DNA of 64,000 nt, taken from contig OY969913.1 in the NCBI GenBank assembly GCA_963704515.1, positions 2,604,001 to 2,668,000 of the forward strand, written 5' to 3'. Positions 15,492-23,664 of the stretch are shown here, piece by piece. A model generated the notes under the pieces. The model ran no database searches. It was not told the origin of the DNA and saw nothing but the letters and a program-made list of their open reading frames with translations. The DNA is from VRUE01 sp963704515. GTDB lineage: Bacteria > Actinomycetota > Thermoleophilia > Solirubrobacterales > 70-9. Made by a program: the position numbers and the translations under genes. Positions within the stretch are counted from its first letter, which is position 1, and each line of letters begins with the position of its first letter.

Positions 15492-15823
15492 CGGCCGGGG
15501 CCCTTCGCGAAGGCGTGGCTCGTGACGCTGAGCCGGTCGGCAAGCGCCGACAGCGGCGAGGGCGGGCGCAGGCGCACGCTCACCTCTCCACCGTGCACCT
15601 CGATCCGGGCGCCGTCGGCCGCCCATCCCGGCAGCGAGTCGCGCGCTGCCACCCGCGCCGGGCGGCCGGCCGCCAGCGCCAGCGCACCGGCCTCCGCGGC
15701 GCCATCGGTCAGAGTCAGCGCGTACCCGGTAACCAGCAGTTGCAACGCCACCGAGCCCGCTAGGAGCAGCAGCGGGATAGCGGCCAGCAACTCGACCGTG
15801 GCCTGTCCTCGCTCTCTACCCAC
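15488..15823 (-). CDS. TadE-like pilus/secretion protein (second)
   Basis: About 111 residues. The N-terminus GRERGQATVELLAAIPLLLLAGSVALQLL is the TadE signature: a short basic leader, the G-Q-A-T-V-E processing-type motif, then one membrane helix. The rest is a small extracellular domain. TadE proteins are minor pseudopilins of Flp/Tad pili or related secretion machines. The GTG start at 15823 lies 8 nt inside the preceding TadE gene, so the two are translationally coupled. An upstream in-frame ATG-like start (15850) would add residues with no family match. No Tad ATPase or prepilin peptidase is in this window. Confidence 0.85.
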   Translation of the reverse strand: MGRERGQATVELLAAIPLLLLAGSVALQLLVTGYALTLTDGAAEAGALALAAGRPARVAARDSLPGWAADGARIEVHGGEVSVRLRPPSPLSALADRLSVTSHAFAKGPGR

Positions 15824-16169
15824 CGGGACCCAGATCCGCCCTCGTGCCAACGGTCAGCCGCGGCAAGATCGGCAGCAGCCGCGGGATCGCGACGCGCACC
15901 GAGACTCCGTCGCCGTCCTCGACCCGGGACCCGCGGCGCAGCGACGGCGGCAGCGCCCGTCGCGCTGCCGCCGTCGCGTCGCCTCCCACCAAGGCCGCCC
16001 GCGCCCCCGCTCGGGCGGCGACCGCCGCCGACCAGAGAGCCTGGCCGGCGAGGCCGATCTGCGCCGCCGCCAGGACCGCCAGCAGCAGGAAGGGCAGCGC
16101 CCCGATCAGCTCGACCGAGGCGGTCCCCTCCTCCCTGTGGCCTGCGCTGCTGGGGTCCGGTGACGGCAC
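15816..16169 (-). CDS. TadE-like pilus/secretion protein (first)
   Basis: A 117-residue protein with the TadE-type N-terminus EEGTASVELIGALPFLLLAVLAAAQIGLAG, comprising a leader, the T-A-S-V-E-L motif and one transmembrane helix. An Ala/Arg-rich extracellular part follows. It starts with the GTG at 16169 and is the first gene of a three-gene operon. Its promoter region carries the 17-nt box at 16191 that also precedes the TadG/VanY/SLT gene at 6800. This supports joint control of the two loci. Confidence 0.85.
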   Translation of the reverse strand: MPSPDPSSAGHREEGTASVELIGALPFLLLAVLAAAQIGLAGQALWSAAVAARAGARAALVGGDATAAARRALPPSLRRGSRVEDGDGVSVRVAIPRLLPILPRLTVGTRADLGPGG

Positions 16170-16190
16170 GGCCCGGACGCTGCCAGGTCG

Positions 16191-16207
16191 CGATTCACGC
16201 GTGGCGC
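16191..16207 (-). promoter_or_regulatory. 17-nt box shared with the wall-enzyme promoter
   Basis: Minus-strand GCGCCACGCGTGAATCG, identical to 6821-6837, ends 21 nt before the GTG at 16169. An AT-rich CTGAATTTC lies upstream, in the same relative place as in the other copy. The centre ACGCGT is self-complementary. Confidence 0.55.
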
Positions 16208-16235
16208 GTCAATTGGAGAAATTCAGTGACGAATC

Positions 16236-16604
16236 TCAGTAGGAGTTCGCGTCGAGCCAGACCCGCCAGATCGCCGCCACCGAGGCGCCGAGCAGGACGA
16301 TCCAGAGCAGCGTGCCGCCGCCCGTGGAGAAGAGCCTGTCGCTACCGGCGATCAGCAGCGCGATCATCCCCAGCGCCGCGTAGAGAATCGCCCGCCGGCC
16401 GTCGCTGAGCGCCGCCAGGGTGAGCTGGTTCTGGCGGCTGAGCACGAACAGCATCCAGGCGATCCCCGCCAGGAAGCCCATCGTGATCGCGGTCAGGATC
16501 GTGTCCGCGGCGTTGCCGCCGGACGGCGTGAAGGCGACCGCCAGCGCCAGCAGCATGATGATCGCGACGTCACGCAGCGTGCGCACCGGAAGAATTCTAC
16601 GCAC
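16236..16604 (-). CDS. Small multi-pass membrane protein of the PiT operon
   Basis: A 122-residue protein with about four hydrophobic helices: VAIIMLLALAVAF, ILTAITMGFLAGIAWMLFVL, AILYAALGMIALLIAG and LLWIVLLGASVAAIW. No family is recognised. The GTG at 16604 overlaps the PiT stop by 8 nt; another GTG six codons in is possible. It is the last gene of the DUF47-PiT unit and so may assist or regulate phosphate transport, but this is inferred only from position. Confidence 0.7.
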   Translation of the reverse strand: MRRILPVRTLRDVAIIMLLALAVAFTPSGGNAADTILTAITMGFLAGIAWMLFVLSRQNQLTLAALSDGRRAILYAALGMIALLIAGSDRLFSTGGGTLLWIVLLGASVAAIWRVWLDANSY

Positions 16605-17601
16605 CGCTGCCCAGCAACCTGGCGACTCCGTAGGCCGCGGCGCCGACCGCGGCCGAGGCCGGCAGCGTCAGCAACCAGGCGGTGACGATGTTCCCGGCCA
16701 CCCCCCAGCGCACCGCCGAGATCCGCTTGGCGGCGCCCGCCCCCATCACCCCGCCGCTGATCGCGTGCGTCGTGGAGATCGGGTAGCCGAGGAAGGTGGC
16801 GACCAGGATCGCGGCCGCCCCCGCCCCCTCGGCCGAAAAGCCCTGCGCCGGATCCATCTTGATCGCCCGCGAGCCGGCCCCGCGCAGCACCCGCCAGCCG
16901 CCGCTGTAGGTGCCGAGCGCCAGCGCCGCGGCGGCGACGAGGATCGCCCAGGTGGGCGGGTCGGAGCCCGCCGCGAGGCTGCCCTTGGCGATCAGCGCCA
17001 GGGTTACCACGCCCATCGTCTTCTGCGCGTCGTTGGCGCCGTGGGCGAGAGCGAGCAGGCCGCCGGAGACGACCTGGCCCGCGCGGAACGCGCGCGAGAC
17101 CGGCCCGGGCGCCCGATGCCCCAGCGCCCGGTAGATGACGACGATCAGGGTCAGCGCCAGGCCGAAGGCGACCAGCGGCGCGAGCAGAGCCGGGATCAGC
17201 ACCTTGTCGAGCAGCCCGCCGCCGAGCACCGCGCCGCTCCCCGCCGCCACCAGCGTCGACCCGAGCAGGCCGCCGATCAGCGCGTGGGTGGAGCTCGACG
17301 GCAGACCCAGGCGCCAGGTGCCCAGGTTCCAGGCGATCGCCCCGATCAGGCCGGCGAAGACGACCGTCGGGCTGATCGCCGCCGGGTCGAAGATCTTGCC
17401 GGCGATCGTCGCCGCCACCGCAACCGAAACGAAGGCCCCGGCGAAATTGAGCAGCGCGGCGACCGCGATCGCCACCTGCGGCGGCGCGACGCCGGTCGAG
17501 ACCGAGGTCGAGATCACGTCGAAGGTGTCGTGGAACCCGTTGGAGAAGGCGAAGCCGAGCGCCGCGACCACGACCAGCACCATCGCGGCGTCGCCGCTCA
17601 T
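16597..17601 (-). CDS. pit: Low-affinity inorganic phosphate transporter, PiT family
   Basis: A 334-residue, about ten-helix symporter. The two PiT signature repeats are visible: GFAFSNGFHDTFDVISTSV near the N-terminus and LALAHGANDAQKTMGVVTLAL near the middle, each with the conserved D. The motif LPSSSTHALIGGLLG and its echo YPISTTHAISGGVMG are the paired substrate-path loops. It moves metal-phosphate with protons across the cytoplasmic membrane. It overlaps the DUF47 gene by 4 nt (ATGA), the standard Pit-accessory arrangement. Because it lies downstream of Ppk and the PHP-glycosyltransferase on the same strand, it may belong to their PHO-box transcript. Confidence 0.95.
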   Translation of the reverse strand: MSGDAAMVLVVVAALGFAFSNGFHDTFDVISTSVSTGVAPPQVAIAVAALLNFAGAFVSVAVAATIAGKIFDPAAISPTVVFAGLIGAIAWNLGTWRLGLPSSSTHALIGGLLGSTLVAAGSGAVLGGGLLDKVLIPALLAPLVAFGLALTLIVVIYRALGHRAPGPVSRAFRAGQVVSGGLLALAHGANDAQKTMGVVTLALIAKGSLAAGSDPPTWAILVAAAALALGTYSGGWRVLRGAGSRAIKMDPAQGFSAEGAGAAAILVATFLGYPISTTHAISGGVMGAGAAKRISAVRWGVAGNIVTAWLLTLPASAAVGAAAYGVARLLGSGA

Positions 17602-18218
17602 GAGTTCTTGATGACGATGCCCTCAAGGGTCTGCGCGGCAGTCTCCGTCGCGTCGATCGCGTTCTCGAGCACCGCGAACATGTCCTTCCAGCGAATCACG
17701 ACCATCGGGTCGATCCCGTTGGAGAAGAGCGAGGCGACGGCGTCGCGCGAGATCCGGTCCCCCTCGTTCTCGAGCCGGTGGATTTCGATCCAGTACTGCT
17801 CCAGGCCCTTGAAGCCGCGCAGGTTCTCGAGGCCGGCGGCGAGCTGCTCGCAGGCCCCGACCAGCACCTTGGTCAGCGCCTGGGCCTGGGCCATCGGCGC
17901 CTCGATCTGGTAGAGGCCGAGGAAGTCGGCCGCCTCCTCGGTGTAGTCGACGACGTCGTCGATCTGGGTCGCCAGCCCGTAGATGTCCTCGCGGTCGATC
18001 GGCGTGACGAAGGTCGAGTTGAGCCGCTGGACGATGTCGTGGGTGATCCGATCGCCCTCGTGCTCGACCTCGACGATCTCGCGGCCGAGGCCGCCGTCGT
18101 CGGGCCAGGAGCCCATCATCCGGTCGAGCAGCCGCGCGGCCCGCAGGGTGTTCTGCCCGGCCTCGATGAAGAGATCGAAGAAGATCCGATCGCTGGGTAG
18201 GAAGGAGAGCCGCGCCAC
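17598..18218 (-). CDS. DUF47 (PhoU-like) accessory protein of the phosphate transporter
   Basis: A 206-residue all-helical protein with the E-x3-D metal-binding repeats of the PhoU/DUF47 family, such as EIVEVEHEGDRITHDI and EIHRLENEGDRISRDA. It probably regulates the adjacent PiT transporter from the cytoplasm, possibly by sensing metal-phosphate. It begins with the ATG at 18218, 36 nt after the ppk stop and on the same strand, and its stop overlaps the pit start. Confidence 0.93.
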   Translation of the reverse strand: MARLSFLPSDRIFFDLFIEAGQNTLRAARLLDRMMGSWPDDGGLGREIVEVEHEGDRITHDIVQRLNSTFVTPIDREDIYGLATQIDDVVDYTEEAADFLGLYQIEAPMAQAQALTKVLVGACEQLAAGLENLRGFKGLEQYWIEIHRLENEGDRISRDAVASLFSNGIDPMVVIRWKDMFAVLENAIDATETAAQTLEGIVIKNS

Positions 18219-18254
18219 CGCGTAATCCTATTGACCGGGCGGGCGACTTTCCGC

Positions 18255-20360
18255 TCAGCCGGCCGTCGTCGCCAGCTGCTCGGCAGCGCGCGCCCCGTGG
18301 CGCTCGCGCAGCTCCTCCTGGACGCTGCGCCGCTGGCCGTTGGCCGGCGCCAGCCGCGTCCAGCTCCCCTCGGCGTCGAGCTGCCAGGCGTTGGCGTTCT
18401 CGGCGAAGCAGAGGGCGAGCACGTCGAGCATCTCGGCGCGCAGAGCTGTCTCTTCGACCGGGGTGACCAGCTCGACCCGGCTGTCGAGGTTGCGCGGCAT
18501 CAGGTCCGCTGACCCCATCAGCACGCGCGTCGCCTCGCCCCGCTGGAAGGCGTAGATGCGCGAGTGCTCGAGGAAGCGCCCGACGATCGAGATGACGCGA
18601 ATGTTCTCCGAGACGCCGGGCACGCCCGGCCGCAGGCAGCAGATGCCGCGCACGTTGAGGTCGACCGGGACGCCGGCGCTCGAGGCCTCGTACAGGGCGC
18701 GGATGCAGGTGGCGTCGACCAGCGAGTTCATCTTCATCGTGATCCGCGCCTCCTCGCCGGCCCGGTGGGCGGCGACCGTCGCCTCGATTTCCTCGACGAT
18801 CCGGTTGCGCATCGTCGTCGGGCTGACCAGCACCTTGCGGTACTCGGCCGGCCGCCCGTAGCCGGTGAGGAAGTTGAACATCTCGGCGACGTCGGCGCCG
18901 ATCTCCGGGTCGGCGGTGAAGAGGCCGAGGTCGGTGTAGAGGCGGGCCGTCTTCGGGTGGTAGTTGCCGGTGCCGATGTGGACGTACTCGCGCACCCGGT
19001 CGCCCTCGCGGCGGGCGACGAGGATCGCCTTGACGTGGGTCTTCAGCCCGGGGATGCCGTAGACGACGTGCACGCCGGACTCCTCCAGCGACTTGGCCCA
19101 GTGGATGTTGGCCTCCTCGTCGAAGCGGGCCTTCAGCTCGACCATGCAGACCGCCTGCTTGCCGCGTTCGGAGGCGCGAATCAGCGAGGGCACCAGCGGC
19201 GAGTCGTCGCTCGTCCGGTACACGGTCTGCTTGATCGCCAGCACGTCGGGATCGGCGACGGCCTGCTCGACGAAGCGCTCGACCGAGGTGGCGAAGGAGT
19301 CGTAGGGGTGGTGGACGAGGATGTCGTCCTGGCGGATCGCGGCGAACATGTCGACCGGCTCCTCGTCCTCACCCTGCAGGCGCGGCTGCGTGACCGGCGT
19401 CCAGGGCGCGTAGCGGAGCTCGGCGTGGCCGGGGACGTCGGCGACCGCGGTCAGGTCGGCCAGGTCGATCAGCCCGTCGATGTCGTAGACCTCGCGGTCC
19501 TCGAGCCGCAGCGCGTCGATCAGCTGCTGGCGCAGCTTCGGGTTCATCCCGGCGGCGATCTCCAGCCGCACGACCTCGCCGAAGCGGCGGCGGCGGATCT
19601 CGTCCTGGACCGCCTGCAGCAGGTCGTCGGCCTCGTCGGAGACGGTGAAGTCGGCGTCGCGCGTGACCCGGAAGTAGCCGTGGTCGATCACCTCGGTGCC
19701 GGGGAAAAGGGCGTCGAGGTTGGCGGCGATCACCTCCTCCAGCGGGACGAACGCCTTGCCGCCCTCGTCGACCGGCAGGAAGCGGCCGAGCAGCTCCTTC
19801 GGCACCTTGACCCGGGCGATGATCTCGGTGCCGCTCTCGGGGTCGCGCAACAGCACGCCGAGGCTGAGCGAGAGGTTGGAGATGTAGGGGAATGGCCGGC
19901 CGAGGCCGATCACCAGCGGCGTCAGCGCCGGGAAGACCTGCTCGTGGAAGCGAGCGTCGATCTCGCGGCGCTCGTCCTCGCCGGCGTCGTCGAGCGAGAC
20001 AATGCGGATCCCGTGCTCCTCCAGCGCCGGGCGCAGGGTGCCGTCGAAGCAGCTGTGCAGACGATGGTCGAGCTCCAACACCCGGGCCTGGATCGCGTCG
20101 ATCTGCGCGCCCGGGGCGAGGCCGTCGGGGCCGCGCGCGTCGATACCGGCGTCGAGCTGGTCGAAGAGACCGGCGACGCGGACCATGAAGAACTCGTCGA
20201 GGTTGGATGCGTAGATCGCGCAGAAGCGCACCTGCTCGAGCAACGGCACGCTCGGGTCCTCGGCGAGTTCGAGCACCCGCTGGTTGAAATCGAGCCAGGA
20301 GAGCTCGCGGTTGAAATAGAGGCCGGGATCGTCGATCCGCCCATCGTACTGGCGCCCCAT
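18255..20360 (-). CDS. ppk: Polyphosphate kinase 1
   Basis: A 701-residue Ppk1 that reversibly polymerises the ATP gamma-phosphate into polyphosphate at the membrane. The N-terminal domain opens YFNRELSWLDFNQRVLELA, a hallmark of the family. The autophosphorylated histidine lies in GIPGLKTHVKAILVAR. Further family motifs are HIGTGNYHPKTARLYTDLGL and the C-terminal GSADLMPRNLDSRVEL. Length fits the usual about 690-720. It starts at the ATG at 20360, six nt after the PHP-glycosyltransferase stop, so the two are almost certainly co-transcribed from the PHO-box promoter at 22722. Confidence 0.97.
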   Translation of the reverse strand: MGRQYDGRIDDPGLYFNRELSWLDFNQRVLELAEDPSVPLLEQVRFCAIYASNLDEFFMVRVAGLFDQLDAGIDARGPDGLAPGAQIDAIQARVLELDHRLHSCFDGTLRPALEEHGIRIVSLDDAGEDERREIDARFHEQVFPALTPLVIGLGRPFPYISNLSLSLGVLLRDPESGTEIIARVKVPKELLGRFLPVDEGGKAFVPLEEVIAANLDALFPGTEVIDHGYFRVTRDADFTVSDEADDLLQAVQDEIRRRRFGEVVRLEIAAGMNPKLRQQLIDALRLEDREVYDIDGLIDLADLTAVADVPGHAELRYAPWTPVTQPRLQGEDEEPVDMFAAIRQDDILVHHPYDSFATSVERFVEQAVADPDVLAIKQTVYRTSDDSPLVPSLIRASERGKQAVCMVELKARFDEEANIHWAKSLEESGVHVVYGIPGLKTHVKAILVARREGDRVREYVHIGTGNYHPKTARLYTDLGLFTADPEIGADVAEMFNFLTGYGRPAEYRKVLVSPTTMRNRIVEEIEATVAAHRAGEEARITMKMNSLVDATCIRALYEASSAGVPVDLNVRGICCLRPGVPGVSENIRVISIVGRFLEHSRIYAFQRGEATRVLMGSADLMPRNLDSRVELVTPVEETALRAEMLDVLALCFAENANAWQLDAEGSWTRLAPANGQRRSVQEELRERHGARAAEQLATTAG

Positions 20361-20366
20361 GGCCGC

Positions 20367-22658
20367 TCAGGCGGCTTGGGCCGCGGCCTGCGCTGAGTGG
20401 GCGCCGAGCGCGCGGCCGTAGCCCTCGGCGAGCTGAGCCATTGCCCGCTCCCAGGAGCGCTCGCGGGCGGCGCGGGCGGCCGAGGCGCCGAGGTGGCGGC
20501 GCAGCAGCGGCGAGGCAGCGAGCTGCAGGACGGCGCCGGCGAGGTGGTCTGCATCGGGGCGGCAGAGCAGGCCCGTGTGGCGGTTCTCGACCAGCGAGGC
20601 GGGCCCGCCCTCGGCGACGGCGACGACCGGCAGGCCGCTGGCACCGGCCTCGAGCACGACCTGGCCGTAGGTGTCGGTGCTCGAGCAGAAGAGGAAAAGG
20701 TCGGCGCTGGCGTAGGCGCGGGCCAGCTCCTCCCCGTCAAGCCAGCCGAGGAAGCTCGCGTGCTCGCCGAGCCGCTCGCGCAGCTCGCCCTCCTCCGGGC
20801 CGCCGCCGGCGAGCAGCAGGTGCAGGCGCGGGTCGGCCGCGCGCGCCCGCAGGAAGCTCTCGGCGAGCAGGTCGATGCCCTTTTCGCGGGTGAGACGACC
20901 GGCGTAGAGGACCTTGACCTCGCCGGGGAAGTCGGCGCGGACGGCCTTGGCCGGGTCGAAGCGGGAGACGTCGACGCCCCGCTCCCAGCGCCCTACCCGC
21001 TCGGGTCCAACGCCGAGCTCGAGCAACGAGCGGTCGGCGGCCGGGCTGGGCGAGAGAACCAGCGAGGGCACCCGGTAAAAGGCGCTGAGGGCAGCCCGCG
21101 CCATCGCCTCCGTGCCGCCGTCGCCGCTGCGCAGACCGGCGTAGCTGGCCAGCTCGGTGTGGTAGCTGGCGATCAGCGGCGTTCCCGCGACCCGGTTGAG
21201 CAGCGTCGCGGTGATCCCAGCTGGGCCGGGGGCGGTGACGTGAACCGCGTCGTAGCGGCCCTCCGCGAGGGTCTCGACCAGGCCCGGCAGTCCCGGCACG
21301 CCGAGGCTCATGCCGGCGTAGAAGGGGACCTCGAGCTCGGCCGCCGCCGGCAGGCGCCGGTCGACGCCGGGGTCGGTGCCGACGACCTCGATCTCGTAGC
21401 CCGGCACGCCGAGCTCGCGGATCCGCTCGATCGTCGCGGTGACCCCGTGGGTCGAGCCGATTCCGTCGGCGATCAGCGCGATTCGCGGGCGCTCACCCGG
21501 GCGAGTGGCGAGCTTCGCCTTCTCGGCGCCGAGAAATGCCGTCGCCGGTGCGTAGGGCACGGCCGGGACGATCGCCTCGAAGAGCCCACCCGCGGCTCCG
21601 GCCAGATTGCCTTCGGCCGCCGCGGCGGTGCCGGCCTCGACCGCCTCGCGCAGGCGCCGCTCGTGGATGCGGCGAGCGCGTCGGTAGAGATCGGCGTGGG
21701 AGAAGCCCTCCGCCTGGAAGAAGGCGAGCAGGTCGCGGCCGCGCAGGTCGATCTCGACCGAATCCAGCCAGGCCTCGAGCAGCGCCCGGGCGTCGTCCGG
21801 ACCGATGTCGGCGGCGACCTTGCCCTCGCGCGCAGCCCCCTGGCTGACGGTCCGCTGCGCGATCTTCAGCACGGCTGCCGGATCGACCGTTCCGGTGCGC
21901 TTTTTGTGGTCCATGCCCACACAAGGCGCACCGGAAGCGTCAAGGACGAGGGCGCGGGTGGCGAGCGCCATCGCCGCGTGGGCCCACTTGGCGGCGCTGC
22001 CCTGTTCGCCGCCGGCCTCGACCCGGCCCTCTCGCATATGCCGCAGAAACTCTTCCGGCGTGGCGGCCGCGGGCGCCACGGTGAAGGTGCGGCCGATGTC
22101 CACGCCGGCATGGTCGTCGGAGCCGCCGATTCCGGTGCCACCGTGCGTCTCGACGTAGATCGCGGCGGGCATGTTGAGCTCCGCCGCGCGCGAGCCGTTG
22201 CGCACCTCCCAGACTCCGAAGAACTCGGCGAGACGGCGGCGGTGCCGCGGCGTCAGCGGCGCGGCGACGTTGTAGAACGGGTGCGCGAGCGCGCAGGCGA
22301 TCCCGTTCTCGTGAAGGAACGCGGCGCAGGCCTCGAGATCGCCGGCGCTTGCCTGCAGCCACTCGTGGTCTCCGGGAGTGATCCCGTAACAGAGGACGTG
22401 CACCGCCTGTGGCTCGCCGGCGAACCGAGCGGTCAGCTCCTCGGAGATGAAGCAATCGGGACGATCGGCCAGCTCCAGGCAGCCGTCGATCGTGTCGTGG
22501 TCGGTGATCGTGACGAAGTCCATCCCCCGCTTCTTCGCGAGCTCGTAGACCTCCGCGGGCGGCGTCGCGCACTCGGGCAGCCCCAGCGACCTCTGAACCC
22601 CCAGCCGCGAGAGCTGTGAGGCGGTGGAATGGCAATGCATGTCAACTCGGGAAATCAT
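20367..22658 (-). CDS. PHP-domain phosphoesterase fused to a GT4 glycosyltransferase
   Basis: A 763-residue two-domain protein. Residues about 1-235 form a PHP metallo-hydrolase (DMHCHSTAS, FVTITDHDTIDG, ALAHPF, GIGGSDDHAG, supplying the metal ligands). From about 375 a GT-B glycosyltransferase of the GT4 type follows. It has IALIADGIGSTHGV at the start of the acceptor half, VKVLYAGRLTREKGIDLLAE in the donor half and the TDTYGQVVLEAGASGLPVVAV nucleotide-sugar site. The ATG at 22658 is preceded by GGGGAGA at 6-7 nt. A PHO-type repeat array lies about 65 nt upstream, hinting at glycolipid or glycan synthesis under phosphate limitation. Residues about 241-257 are written by palindromic element E1. 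Confidence 0.9.
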   Translation of the reverse strand: MISRVDMHCHSTASQLSRLGVQRSLGLPECATPPAEVYELAKKRGMDFVTITDHDTIDGCLELADRPDCFISEELTARFAGEPQAVHVLCYGITPGDHEWLQASAGDLEACAAFLHENGIACALAHPFYNVAAPLTPRHRRRLAEFFGVWEVRNGSRAAELNMPAAIYVETHGGTGIGGSDDHAGVDIGRTFTVAPAAATPEEFLRHMREGRVEAGGEQGSAAKWAHAAMALATRALVLDASGAPCVGMDHKKRTGTVDPAAVLKIAQRTVSQGAAREGKVAADIGPDDARALLEAWLDSVEIDLRGRDLLAFFQAEGFSHADLYRRARRIHERRLREAVEAGTAAAAEGNLAGAAGGLFEAIVPAVPYAPATAFLGAEKAKLATRPGERPRIALIADGIGSTHGVTATIERIRELGVPGYEIEVVGTDPGVDRRLPAAAELEVPFYAGMSLGVPGLPGLVETLAEGRYDAVHVTAPGPAGITATLLNRVAGTPLIASYHTELASYAGLRSGDGGTEAMARAALSAFYRVPSLVLSPSPAADRSLLELGVGPERVGRWERGVDVSRFDPAKAVRADFPGEVKVLYAGRLTREKGIDLLAESFLRARAADPRLHLLLAGGGPEEGELRERLGEHASFLGWLDGEELARAYASADLFLFCSSTDTYGQVVLEAGASGLPVVAVAEGGPASLVENRHTGLLCRPDADHLAGAVLQLAASPLLRRHLGASAARAARERSWERAMAQLAEGYGRALGAHSAQAAAQAA
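21890..21936. repeat. Palindromic element E1 inside a coding sequence (47 bp)
   Basis: The arms TTCCGGTGCGC (21890-21900) and GCGCACCGGAA (21926-21936) are perfect 11-bp inverted repeats. The 25-nt centre begins TTT, has CCAT in the middle and ends AAG. The intergenic copy E2 (52009-52055) has the same arms, the same total length and the same centre pattern. Here it encodes about 16 residues between the PHP domain and the glycosyltransferase. Confidence 0.85.
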
Positions 22659-22721
22659 CGGCGTCTCCCCTTCTCGCATTCGCTTGGTCGCCTCAAATAT
22701 TCGCTACGAGCAGGCAAAAAT

Positions 22722-22761
22722 TGTGAACACCCAGAGAAACGACGGTGAACGTCCGGTGAAC
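22722..22761 (-). promoter_or_regulatory. PHO-box array upstream of PHP-glycosyltransferase/ppk
   Basis: Four heptamers with an exact 11-nt period, read on the minus strand as GTTCACC (22755-22761), GTTCACC (22744-22750), TTTCTCT (22733-22739) and GTTCACA (22722-22728). GTTCACC direct repeats at 11 nt are the known PhoP-binding unit of Streptomyces. The array points toward the start at 22658. An AT-rich GAATAT lies about 20 nt downstream as a possible -10. Confidence 0.75.
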
Positions 22762-23180
22762 TACAGAGCCCGCCCGAGGGCGGACCAGGTGCCCTTGGCA
22801 GCCTCGGCTCGCCAGAGCTCGGCGAAGTCCAAGAAGAGGCGCTCGCGCCGGGCACGAAGCAGAGCCGCGGCCGACTCAATCTCGGTGACCTTGGGCAGCA
22901 TCAGGTCGCAGTCGTGCAGCTCGCCGAGCGTGCCTTGGAGCCGCTTCGCCGCGGCGCGGGCGGCACGCGCCTCCCCACCAAGACACGGCTCGAAGATCTC
23001 CAACAGGTAGCGCAGCCGCTTCGCGGCGATCCGCATCTCGTGCTGGGCGCGACTCGCGTCCGGCGACAGCGCCTCGTCGGCGAACCCGCGCAGCTCCGCG
23101 AGCCGGACCGCGACGATCCGCGCCGCGGCCACGCGCAGCGGCTCGCTCGGATCGAGTCCTTCGACAGGGCGCGCCTTCAC
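22761..23180 (-). CDS. CHAD domain, C-terminal half, as a separate protein
   Basis: A 139-residue helical protein with the CHAD core HEMRIAAKRLRYLLEIFEP, in which the conserved His and Arg/Lys residues bind polyphosphate. LGELHDCDLMLPKV follows, another CHAD signature. A full CHAD domain has two similar four-helix halves; this gene encodes one, and the upstream gene at 23177 the other. The ATG at 23180 overlaps the first gene's stop (ATGA). Its neighbours ppk and ppx fit polyP binding. Its last bases overlap the PHO-box array. Confidence 0.85.
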   Translation of the reverse strand: MKARPVEGLDPSEPLRVAAARIVAVRLAELRGFADEALSPDASRAQHEMRIAAKRLRYLLEIFEPCLGGEARAARAAAKRLQGTLGELHDCDLMLPKVTEIESAAALLRARRERLFLDFAELWRAEAAKGTWSALGRAL

Positions 23181-23650
23181 CGCTTCACGCCCTTCACCAG
23201 CTTTCGCAGCCGCCGGCGCAGCTTCTTGAGGCGCTTGCGGCGCACGTAAGGCGCCAGCGCCTCGTTCGCGGCAACCTGGCGCTCGCGTAGCTCGTCGATC
23301 AGCGCATCGAGGGCAGCCCGGTCCGCGTCGGCAATCTCGGGCACCAGGCTCTCCAGCAGCTCGATTTCAACGTCAAAATCACGCCGTTCGCCAAGCGCAT
23401 CCGCCAGCGCCTTGACTCGCTTCAGCGCCTTGCGATGCCTCTTGCGCGGGAATACCGACACGAACACCTCGAGCGCCGCGCGCAGCCGCCGGGTCGCCAC
23501 CCGCATGTCATGCACCCGCTCGACCTCACTCGTGTCGAGCACTCCCTCGGCCCGCTCGAAGACCTCCTCCGCCCGCGTCCCAACCACCAGCGCAGCGGCC
23601 TCCGCAAACGACCCAGCGCAGTCGATTCCGACCTTCCGCGCACCAGCCAC
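23177..23650 (-). CDS. CHAD domain, N-terminal half, as a separate protein
   Basis: A 157-residue helical protein. VERVHDMRVATRRLRAALEVF is the first-half CHAD motif with the polyP-contacting His and Arg residues, and FPRKRHRKALKRVKALADALGERRDFDVEIELL continues the basic groove. The C-terminus is extremely basic (RRKRLKKLRRRLRKLVKG). It begins with the GTG at 23650. It should pair with the product of the overlapping gene at 22761 to rebuild a full polyP-binding CHAD module in the cytoplasm. I see no fused CYTH or Nudix domain, which many CHAD proteins carry. Confidence 0.85.
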   Translation of the reverse strand: MAGARKVGIDCAGSFAEAAALVVGTRAEEVFERAEGVLDTSEVERVHDMRVATRRLRAALEVFVSVFPRKRHRKALKRVKALADALGERRDFDVEIELLESLVPEIADADRAALDALIDELRERQVAANEALAPYVRRKRLKKLRRRLRKLVKGVKR

Positions 23651-23664
23651 CCACCCAGGCTAAC

